Shown here: one piece after another, positions 1-6,224 of the stretch
How positions within the stretch are numbered: the stretch's first letter is position 1
Layout of the letters: every line of letters starts with the position of its first letter
DNA from: Bryobacterales bacterium
Lineage (GTDB): Bacteria; Acidobacteriota; Terriglobia; Bryobacterales; UBA6623
Length of the DNA: 35,542 bases
Assembly (NCBI GenBank): GCA_022824585.1
Contig: JAJDZN010000060.1
Location: forward strand, 1 to 35,542
Direction: 5' to 3'
Program-made: the position numbers and the translations under genes
Notes under the pieces: model-generated
Told to the model about the DNA's origin: nothing
What the model saw: the letters and a program-made list of their open reading frames with translations, nothing else
Databases searched by the model: none

Positions 1-547
1 CTAGCTCGTCGCGGCCCGTCACGGTCAGATGCTTCATCTGCTGGCGGATGGCGCGCATGTGGCGCACCGCCTCGACCACGTTGCCCGAGCCCGCTTCGCC
101 CTTGGTGCGGATCATGGCCGCGCCCTCGGAAATGCGGCGCAGCGCTTCGCCTAGGTTGCGCGCTCCGCAGACGAACGGGGCCTTGAAGCCGTGCTTGTCA
201 ATGTGGTGCTCTTCGTCGGCAGGCGTGAGGACTTCGCTCTCGTCGATGTAGTCGACCTTGAGCGCCTGCAGCACCATGGCCTCGGCAAAGTGCCCGATCC
301 GCGCCTTGGCCATCACGGGAATCGAGACGGCCTCCATGATCTCGCGCATCTTTTCGATGTTCGCCATGCGCGCCACGCCGCCTTCCTTGCGGATGTCGGC
401 CGGCACGCGCTCCAGCGCCATCACGGCCACGGCGCCCGCTTCCTGGGCGATGCGGGCTTGGCTCGCATCGGTGACGTCCATGATCACACCGCCCTTGAGC
501 TGCTCTGCCAAGCCGACCTTGAGCCGAAATTCGTCCGTGAGGAACAT
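1..547 (-). CDS. pdxS: Pyridoxal 5'-phosphate synthase lyase subunit PdxS (partial, runs off left edge)
   Basis: This is the synthase subunit of the DXP-independent vitamin B6 pathway. It makes PLP from ribose 5-phosphate, glyceraldehyde 3-phosphate and ammonia supplied by PdxT. The minus-strand reading frame is open to the left edge and gives about 182 N-terminal residues of a family that is normally about 290-300 long. Recognisable blocks are KGGVIMDV near residue 20, the [17 protein letters not shown] strand, VMAKARIGH with the first Schiff-base Lys near 81, [14 protein letters not shown], and [10 protein letters not shown] with the second Lys near 149. I chose the ATG at 547 because it gives the same N-terminal length as Bacillus PdxS and has a GGGAG upstream. 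An in-frame ATG at 577 would add 10 residues but lacks a visible ribosome site. It diverges from the ThDP enzyme at 728. pdxT, if present, lies outside the window. Confidence 0.95.
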   Translation of the reverse strand, partial: MFLTDEFRLKVGLAEQLKGGVIMDVTDASQARIAQEAGAVAVMALERVPADIRKEGGVARMANIEKMREIMEAVSIPVMAKARIGHFAEAMVLQALKVDYIDESEVLTPADEEHHIDKHGFKAPFVCGARNLGEALRRISEGAAMIRTKGEAGSGNVVEAVRHMRAIRQQMKHLTVTGRDEL

Positions 548-727
548 GCTGCCGCCTGTCTCCCGCGTGTCGCGCATCGAACGCGGGTACTGATCTAATC
601 CTAACGATGCTTGCCCCAAGCTTCAAGCGGACAGGCTGCGAAGGCGTCGGCGCTGCGGCGCGGACACAGCGGTGTCCGCCCGACCACGGCTCAGAAAACA
701 TGCCGCGAAGTAGTATGCTGCTAGGTC

Positions 728-2398
728 ATGCCCACCGGATCGGAGCTATTCGTCCGCAGTCTGCGCAGCCAAGGCGTGGAGAACATCTTCACGCTCGTGG
801 GGGACCACCTCAACGACGTGCTCAAGACTGCCGCGCGCGACGGGATGTCGGTATATGACACGCGCCACGAGTCCGCGGCCGTGCACATGGCCGACGGCTG
901 GAGCCGCCTCACGCGCACGCCCGGCGTCTCGATGGTGACCGGCGGTCCCGGGCACACGAACTCCATCACTGGCATTGCCACCGCCAACGCCACCGCCGTG
1001 CCCATGCTCTCCGTCAGCGGAATGAGTGATTCCGGCGCGCGAGACCGGTACGCGTTCCAGGACATGGACCAGCTCAAGCTGGTGCAGGGCATTGCCAAGT
1101 ACGCCGCTGTGCCGGCCCGCTCCGGCCAGATACCCTTTCACGTCCAGCGCGCGTTTCTGGAGATGCTGCATGGCCGCCCTGGCGTGGCCCACCTGAGCGT
1201 TCCGGTCGATCTGTTCACCGAGGGGAACGAAACGCACGCTCCCATACCTGGCGAGCGCATCGAGATCCTGCGCAGCGGGCCCTCCAGTGCGGACCTCGCC
1301 CGCGCGATGGACCTGCTCGCCGCCTGCGAGCGCCCCGCCGTCGTGGCCGGCTCGGGGGCTTACTGGTCCGGGGCCGAGGAGGAACTCCGAGCGTTCGTTG
1401 AAGCGGTCAACGCGCCTCTGTTCACCACCACCTTGGCCCGCGGCATGGTCTCGGACGAACACCCTCTGTGCTTCGGCTACGCCGATTCCACCATCAATCC
1501 GGGCGTCACCAACGCCCTGCGCAAGGCTGACTTGGTCTTTGTCGTAGGCAAGCGCATGGACTACGGCCTCCGCATGGGCGGCTCGCAGTTGTTCGGGGAG
1601 GGAGCCAAGACTGTCCAGATCGATCTCTGCGACACCGAGCTGGGGCTGAACCGGAGGTTGGAAGTCGGCATTCTGGCCGATGCCAAGACCACGCTGGCTG
1701 CCTTCAACGAGGCGCTGGCGGAGCGAGCCGCGCCGGATCGCTCCGACTGGCTGGCCGAAGTGGGGCGTGGCTGCAACGAGTACGCGGCCAAGGTCGCGGC
1801 CGAGATGGCCGAGCCGCGCGCGCCCATGCACTCGCTTCACGCCTATGAGGTCTTGCGGGAGAAACTGCCGTCCGATGCGACGATCTGCTGGGACGGGGGG
1901 GATTTTGTCCATTGGGGCCGCTATATGCTTTCTGCCCGCCAGCCGGGCCGCTGGATGCGGCTCGGTTCCTTGGCCGGCCTGGGCGTCGGCCTTCCGATCG
2001 GTCTCAGCGCCCAGATCTTGCGGCCCAATTCGAAATCCGTGGTGATCACCGGCGATGGCTCTTTAGGGTTCTACATCGGCGAGCTCGATACGGCCGTGCG
2101 CTTTGGATTGCCGCTCGTCGTTATCGTCGGGAACGATGCCGGCTGGGGGGTCGAGCGCGAACTGCAGGAGGGCTTCTACCCCGGCTCGCCCACGGTCGCC
2201 TGCGAGCTGCGGAACACCCGCTACGACTTGGTGATGAAGGGATTCGGCGGCGACGGTGCCCACGTGACGTCGCGGGATCAGCTGGCGGATGCGTTCGACC
2301 GCGCGTTCCGCAGCGAAAAGCCGTTCTTGGTCAATGTCGAGATCGCGGGTCTGGGCTCGCCCTACACCCGCAATCAGCTCGCCCTGCGGGCCGGCTAG
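728..2398 (+). CDS. Thiamine-diphosphate-dependent enzyme of the acetolactate synthase/decarboxylase superfamily
   Basis: This 556-residue protein has the usual three-domain ThDP layout. The N-terminal Pyr domain carries the activating Glu in RHESAAVHMADG (about residue 48) and the GGPGHTNSITGI loop. The middle domain lies around 190-330. The C-terminal PP domain carries the ThDP/Mg motif that starts ITGDGSLGF (GDG near 441) and ends in an Asn (IVGND, near 469). The family includes acetolactate synthase, oxalyl-CoA decarboxylase, 2-hydroxyacyl-CoA lyase and benzoylformate decarboxylase. The sequence does not match any of these closely enough for me to name a substrate. No small regulatory ALS subunit or ilvC is adjacent, so a branched-chain amino acid role is not supported. 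The stop lies 7 bp before the pentaheme cytochrome gene, so the two are probably co-transcribed. Confidence 0.85.
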   Translation: MPTGSELFVRSLRSQGVENIFTLVGDHLNDVLKTAARDGMSVYDTRHESAAVHMADGWSRLTRTPGVSMVTGGPGHTNSITGIATANATAVPMLSVSGMSDSGARDRYAFQDMDQLKLVQGIAKYAAVPARSGQIPFHVQRAFLEMLHGRPGVAHLSVPVDLFTEGNETHAPIPGERIEILRSGPSSADLARAMDLLAACERPAVVAGSGAYWSGAEEELRAFVEAVNAPLFTTTLARGMVSDEHPLCFGYADSTINPGVTNALRKADLVFVVGKRMDYGLRMGGSQLFGEGAKTVQIDLCDTELGLNRRLEVGILADAKTTLAAFNEALAERAAPDRSDWLAEVGRGCNEYAAKVAAEMAEPRAPMHSLHAYEVLREKLPSDATICWDGGDFVHWGRYMLSARQPGRWMRLGSLAGLGVGLPIGLSAQILRPNSKSVVITGDGSLGFYIGELDTAVRFGLPLVVIVGNDAGWGVERELQEGFYPGSPTVACELRNTRYDLVMKGFGGDGAHVTSRDQLADAFDRAFRSEKPFLVNVEIAGLGSPYTRNQLALRAG

Positions 2399-2405
2399 CC
2401 CCGGC

Positions 2406-2939
2406 ATGCGCTTGGAGCGAAGAGCGCCGGGCCTGGCGGTCGCGCTGGCCGCGCTGGCGCCGTGGCCCGGCCCAGGCCAGGCGCCGCCCTACGAGTCCCC
2501 TCCGGAGGACTTGCCCAGGGAGGTCGGGCCCCAGCCGATTCCCTTCGACCATCGGCTGCACATGCAGAACCGGATGGCGTGTGCCGATTGCCATCCAGGC
2601 TCGAGGGCGGCTCCCCGAGCCGGCTTGCCGGATCGCGATCAATGCATGCAGTGCCACCAAGCGATCGCCGCCGACAAGCCCGCCGTGCAACAGCTCGCCG
2701 CCCTGCCAGCGGGTAGCAAGATCCAGTGGCGGCGGGCCTATCAGGTGCCGGATTTCGTCTTTTTCAGCCATGCCGAACACGCCAAGGGAAGTCTGGCTTG
2801 CGCCGATTGCCACGGGCCGGTGCAGGAGAGGCGAGTGCTGATGCAGGAAGTGTCGACCAACATGGTGGCCTGCATGAACTGCCACGCGCTGCGCCAGGTT
2901 TCTAACGAATGCTTCTTGTGTCACGACTTAGGCCAGTAG
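2406..2939 (+). CDS. Exported pentaheme cytochrome c (class III / c7-like)
   Basis: This 177-residue protein has five CxxCH heme-attachment motifs, at about residues 59-63, 80-84, 132-136, 156-160 and 169-173. Extra histidines in PFDHRLH (49, 52) and FSHAEH (122, 125) precede the first and third motifs and are likely distal ligands. The repeated FxHxxH...CADCH pattern is typical of class III/c7 multiheme cytochromes. The basic, Ala/Leu-rich N-terminus (residues 1-25) fits a Sec signal peptide, as cytochrome c maturation outside the membrane requires. I used the ATG at 2406, 7 bp after the ThDP gene, rather than an upstream in-frame start lying inside that gene. Likely role: periplasmic electron transfer. 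The partner is unknown and no quinol dehydrogenase is nearby. Confidence 0.88.
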   Translation: MRLERRAPGLAVALAALAPWPGPGQAPPYESPPEDLPREVGPQPIPFDHRLHMQNRMACADCHPGSRAAPRAGLPDRDQCMQCHQAIAADKPAVQQLAALPAGSKIQWRRAYQVPDFVFFSHAEHAKGSLACADCHGPVQERRVLMQEVSTNMVACMNCHALRQVSNECFLCHDLGQ

Positions 2940-3050
2940 CTCCGGTCCGCCCGCCCGATCTCTCTGCTGCAATGATGGGGTAAGCAGCCTCCCTGCGCGG
3001 CGTCGCCCTGCGCGCGGCCCGGCCGGGACTTTCCGAGCCGCGCCCTGCGC

Positions 3051-3656
3051 ATGGATCCAGACAAGCCGAGCCCTGCTGACGGCACCCCGCCTCTGGCGAC
3101 AACTCTGGGCGGCGCTGTCACGGACATCTTCCGGCATCCGGTGGATCGGCTGATCCGCCACTGGAACTGGAAGGCCGCCCTGATCAGCGCGTGCCTGCGC
3201 ACGACGATCTTCTTCACGGTGAACCTGACCGCCAGCTGGAACAGCGCGGTGTCCGCCGCCGTGACCGAGCTGTTCTACCGAGCCCCGATGGTTGGCACCT
3301 TGGCGGCTATGTCGCAGACCTTCCGCCGGGTCCAGCCCGCTTGGGTGGCCAGCGTCGTCGTGATGGCAGTGCTGCCAGCCATGGGCCATGGCATCGAATT
3401 CACGGTCCACTGGTTCCGCGGGACGGAGAAGCTGTCCGCGAGCGTGGCCGTGTCCGTGGCGTTCTCCATCGCCACGACCGGGCTGAATTACTTGCTGCAC
3501 CGGCGCGACGTTCTGGTGGTGGGCCACGGGGCGAGACCGTTTCTTGTCGACATTTTCCAAGTGGCGCCGCACCTGTTCGACATATTGCTGAAGAAGCCGA
3601 TGCGCGTCCTCCGAGGGGCGGCGTTCGGAGCAGACTCCTCTCGCACGAAACCCTGA
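3051..3656 (+). CDS. Hypothetical membrane protein, about three transmembrane segments
   Basis: I do not recognise this 201-residue protein. Hydrophobic segments are visible at about 41-62 (after a WNWK anchor), 97-117 and 127-149. The N-terminus (residues 1-25) is polar and the C-terminal 50 residues are basic. There is no signal peptide and no catalytic motif. It lies 111 bp after the cytochrome gene and has no clear ribosome site before the ATG, so the start is uncertain. The reading frame is fully open with the codon bias of its neighbours, which supports a real gene. The next gene (sugar isomerase) is 129 bp downstream. Confidence 0.6.
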   Translation: MDPDKPSPADGTPPLATTLGGAVTDIFRHPVDRLIRHWNWKAALISACLRTTIFFTVNLTASWNSAVSAAVTELFYRAPMVGTLAAMSQTFRRVQPAWVASVVVMAVLPAMGHGIEFTVHWFRGTEKLSASVAVSVAFSIATTGLNYLLHRRDVLVVGHGARPFLVDIFQVAPHLFDILLKKPMRVLRGAAFGADSSRTKP

Positions 3657-3785
3657 CAAGCTGGCGCTCGAGCTAGTGGGTCAATTTGAGTGAGAAGGGC
3701 CCCGCTCGGGTAGGTCCGTAGAGCGCCAACATCGTCGCGCGCTTGAGCTTGACTTGCCTGGCCGCTGGGCGTTCTACTGGGTGGA

Positions 3786-5018
3786 ATGCCTCCGACTCCC
3801 AAAGCCGAACAGCGCTCATTGACCGACCGCCTCATGCAACTCGCAGGCGGAAGCTACACCCCCGAACAGCGCCGCAAGTACTACATCAGCGGACCGCAAT
3901 GGGCCGGCGCGTACGAGGGCCAGGCCCTCTTCCACGCTCCTACCCGGGAGCCAGTGAGCTTTGAAGAGGTGATTCGCCACCTTGGCGAGATCGGCATTCC
4001 TTGCTGGACGACCCACGATACGGACGTCATTGACACCAACGACCTGTTCACGGACCGCCAAGCGGAGACGGTTGCCGGCATCAACAAGGCCCTCGACGAG
4101 CACGGCGTGCGGTGCTCGATGGTCACCTGCGAGACCTTCTTCCATCCGGTCTTCGCCGCCAGCGCGGCAGCCGAGGCACCAGAGGTGCGGAGCTATGCGG
4201 CGCGACGGCTCGAGAACACCGTCGAGATCGGCCACGAACTGGGGGCCAGCTTCGCTGTTTACTGGCCGGGCACGCTCGGCTATATGGTCCAGGGCGCGAT
4301 CGACGAAACCCAGACCTTGCGCTGGTTTGCGGACGGGCTGAATGCCGCCTGCGCCCGCGACCTGCAGGTGGCCGCCGACAAGGGCCGTCCGGCCCTCAAG
4401 CATTGCTTGGAGGCGAAGCCCTTCGAGCCGCAGGCACAGATCATCCTGCCCAGCAGCGACGCCATGCTGGCATTCATATCCAGCGGCCTGCTGGACCATC
4501 CCGAGATGGTCGGCCTGAACCCGGAATACCTGCACGAGTTGATGTGGGGCGGCGCGACGCGGGCGGTACTGGCGCGCGCCCTGCTGTGCAAGAAGCTGTT
4601 CCACTTCGACATCAACGACGGATACCCGCTCAAGCATGACGTGGATCTGGGCATCGGCGTGGTCAATCCGCTGGATTGGCTGAACGTGCTGGTGCTGCTG
4701 CGGTCGCACGGCTACGAAGGCCCGTTCAACCTCGACTTCAAGCCCCCAAGGACCACCTCGAACTACGGCGTCTGGAAGGTCAGTTTCCCGGGCGCCGTGG
4801 ACCGCTTCATCACCCTGTGGAACATCGCGGGGGAGGTCTTGGAAGACCCAGTCATGCGCGAAGCCACCGAGGCGCTCAAGGCTGGCGGGGGAGCCACCGG
4901 CGGCGTCGACGATGTCGTGGAAGCCAACCGCGAATTGCTCACGCTGCACGAGCTGATGGCGCACCGGCTTTTCCAGCTGCTGGTCGGACAGCACCGCGGG
5001 CGGGTGTTCGGCGGGTAG
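3786..5018 (+). CDS. xylA: Xylose isomerase-type sugar isomerase (TIM barrel)
   Basis: This would interconvert an aldose and a ketose (D-xylose/D-xylulose in the best-known members) in the cytoplasm with two divalent metals. In the 410-residue product I can place the whole active site by comparison with Streptomyces XylA: the catalytic pair in TTHDTD (H77, D80), EAKPFEP (E209, K211), NPEYLHE (E247, H250), HFDIND (D275), KHDVDLG (D285, D287) and LDFKP (D317). The spacing of the last metal ligands (10, 2 and 30 residues) is identical to the Streptomyces enzyme. NPEY and FEP differ slightly from the canonical NPEVGHEQ and NEP, so the preferred sugar may differ from xylose. No xylulokinase or transporter gene is adjacent. 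The ATG at 3786 has a GGGTGG a few bases upstream. Confidence 0.88.
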   Translation: MPPTPKAEQRSLTDRLMQLAGGSYTPEQRRKYYISGPQWAGAYEGQALFHAPTREPVSFEEVIRHLGEIGIPCWTTHDTDVIDTNDLFTDRQAETVAGINKALDEHGVRCSMVTCETFFHPVFAASAAAEAPEVRSYAARRLENTVEIGHELGASFAVYWPGTLGYMVQGAIDETQTLRWFADGLNAACARDLQVAADKGRPALKHCLEAKPFEPQAQIILPSSDAMLAFISSGLLDHPEMVGLNPEYLHELMWGGATRAVLARALLCKKLFHFDINDGYPLKHDVDLGIGVVNPLDWLNVLVLLRSHGYEGPFNLDFKPPRTTSNYGVWKVSFPGAVDRFITLWNIAGEVLEDPVMREATEALKAGGGATGGVDDVVEANRELLTLHELMAHRLFQLLVGQHRGRVFGG

Positions 5019-5136
5019 CTGAGTCTGTGCCAAGCACAGGTCCGGTCGGCTTGGGTCTTGTTGGGGTCGCCGCGAAGGATGGCGCACTGTAGACCTGTGG
5101 CTGTACCTAGACGCCGATCGGAACAGCGGAGCGACG

Positions 5137-5301
5137 ATGACAATGAAGCGCATCGACGCCGACGCCGGGAAGATCCCATGGGCGACGGCGCAGTTTACGG
5201 ACGAACCAAACCATGTTGACGAAATCGAAGACGTACTACAACATTCGCTTTTCAGCCGACACGTTGCACGGCGCGATCGAGGTCTTCCGGGGTCAGGCTG
5301 A
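5137..5301 (+). CDS. Possible 54-residue leader ORF overlapping the TIR gene out of frame
   Basis: An ATG at 5137 is preceded by GGAG at a good spacing of 5 bases and opens a 54-codon frame ending TGA at 5301. It overlaps the first 89 bases of the TIR-like gene in another frame. The first 36 residues (MTMKRIDADAGK..., then acidic) have a natural composition, while the rest is Arg-rich and looks like a shadow of the gene below. It could be a leader peptide coupled to the TIR gene, a remnant, or chance. I do not recognise a family. Confidence 0.2.
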   Translation: MTMKRIDADAGKIPWATAQFTDEPNHVDEIEDVLQHSLFSRHVARRDRGLPGSG

Positions 5302-6016
5302 TCACGGCAACGATGAGTCCGACTCTCAGCCTTCCATGCGTGTCAAAATTGACGATTCAGAATGGGAGTATGACTCGGAGGATGAGTTTTTTGCGGACTA
5401 TCGAAGATCTTCAAGCACAGGATATTTTCGCCTGCACGGCAGCGACAGCAAACGCATATTCACGTTCCACATGGTCACCGACACAACCACCGTGGTCACA
5501 GTAGCTGCTCCGGATCGCGGAAGCATTGAATCCGTTTTTGAGATCTTCGAGAGGGATGTGGATTCGTGTCGATTGTCTACACCACAAGCACCCCTTCCAC
5601 TGGTCTTCATTGGGCACGGAAGGGATCCCCAGTGGCGGGATCTGAAGGATCACCTTCACGACAAGCATGGTTACCGTGTTGAGGCATATGAGATTGGCGC
5701 AAGAACCGGTCATGCGATTCGGGACATTTTGGAAGACATGCTCTCAAAGACATCCTTTGCCATTCTCGTGCTGACGGGAGAAGACAAAATGCCCGAAGGG
5801 AGCTTCCGAGCTAGGCAGAACGTGGTCCACGAGGCAGGATTGTTTCAAGGACGCCTTGGATTCAATCGGGCAATCATCCTATTGGAAGCAGGCACGGAGG
5901 AGTTCTCTAATGTCCAAGGCATTGAGCAGATTCGATTCGGGAAAGGAAATATCAAAGAAACATTCGGTGATGTTCTTGCGACACTACGCCGTGAGTTCAC
6001 GGAAGACACAACATAA
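5213..6016 (+). CDS. Orphan TIR-like (PF10137-type) nucleotide-binding/NADase protein with unknown N-terminal domain
   Basis: This 267-residue protein has two parts. Residues about 1-125 form an unrecognised alpha/beta-looking domain rich in acidic and aromatic residues. Residues about 128-262 match the TIR-like domain found in CBASS/Pycsar effectors such as Cap12. The first strand with its loop reads LVFIGHGRD (130-138), followed by the YEIGARTGHAIRDIL helix, AILVLTGED, and the signature RARQNVVHEAGLFQGRLG with the presumed catalytic Glu at 207. In characterised relatives this domain cleaves NAD+ when activated. No cyclase, STING or other CBASS gene is adjacent, so it stands alone here. Base composition is clearly more AT-rich than the flanking genes, and remnants of mobile DNA lie further downstream, suggesting transfer. 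The ATG at 5213 lacks a clear ribosome site. It could also act in stress signalling rather than phage defence. Confidence 0.75.
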   Translation: MLTKSKTYYNIRFSADTLHGAIEVFRGQADHGNDESDSQPSMRVKIDDSEWEYDSEDEFFADYRRSSSTGYFRLHGSDSKRIFTFHMVTDTTTVVTVAAPDRGSIESVFEIFERDVDSCRLSTPQAPLPLVFIGHGRDPQWRDLKDHLHDKHGYRVEAYEIGARTGHAIRDILEDMLSKTSFAILVLTGEDKMPEGSFRARQNVVHEAGLFQGRLGFNRAIILLEAGTEEFSNVQGIEQIRFGKGNIKETFGDVLATLRREFTEDTT

Positions 6017-6059
6017 CAGCAGGGACTGGGGCGCTGAGTACATCTAGAGGGCGCTGGAG

Positions 6060-6212
6060 TTCGTGGTCCAGCAATACGGAACTTCAGCGAGCGCATAGCG
6101 GCGCAAGTACCAGTGGTTTTGGCGGAACCACCTCAGCATCCTGCGCGATGGCTCGACCTTTCCGGAGTTCAAGCGGCAGCCGTTCGACGATACCCCTAGG
6201 AGTAACCGGTAG
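6060..6212 (+). pseudogene. Coding-like remnant between the TIR gene and PSD1 gene
   Basis: One frame here reads LEFVVQQYGTSASA, a TAG stop, then RRKYQWFWRNHLSILRDG followed by STFPEFKRQPFDDTPRSNR and a stop. The aromatic-rich, protein-like composition looks like the C-terminus of a gene interrupted by a nonsense codon. I do not recognise the family. No good start codon or ribosome site is visible. It may be the far edge of the transferred segment that brought the TIR gene. Confidence 0.25.
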
Positions 6213-6224
6213 AATCTAGATCGG

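Noticed and set aside
198-701. Arg/His-rich ORF on the minus strand covering the pdxS start
   Set aside because: It is a frame shadow of pdxS. The true frame is open to the window edge and has all PdxS motifs.
728-2398. Calling the ThDP enzyme acetolactate synthase (ilvB)
   Set aside because: There is no small subunit, no ilvC neighbour and no ALS-specific signature that I can see. Only the superfamily is supported.
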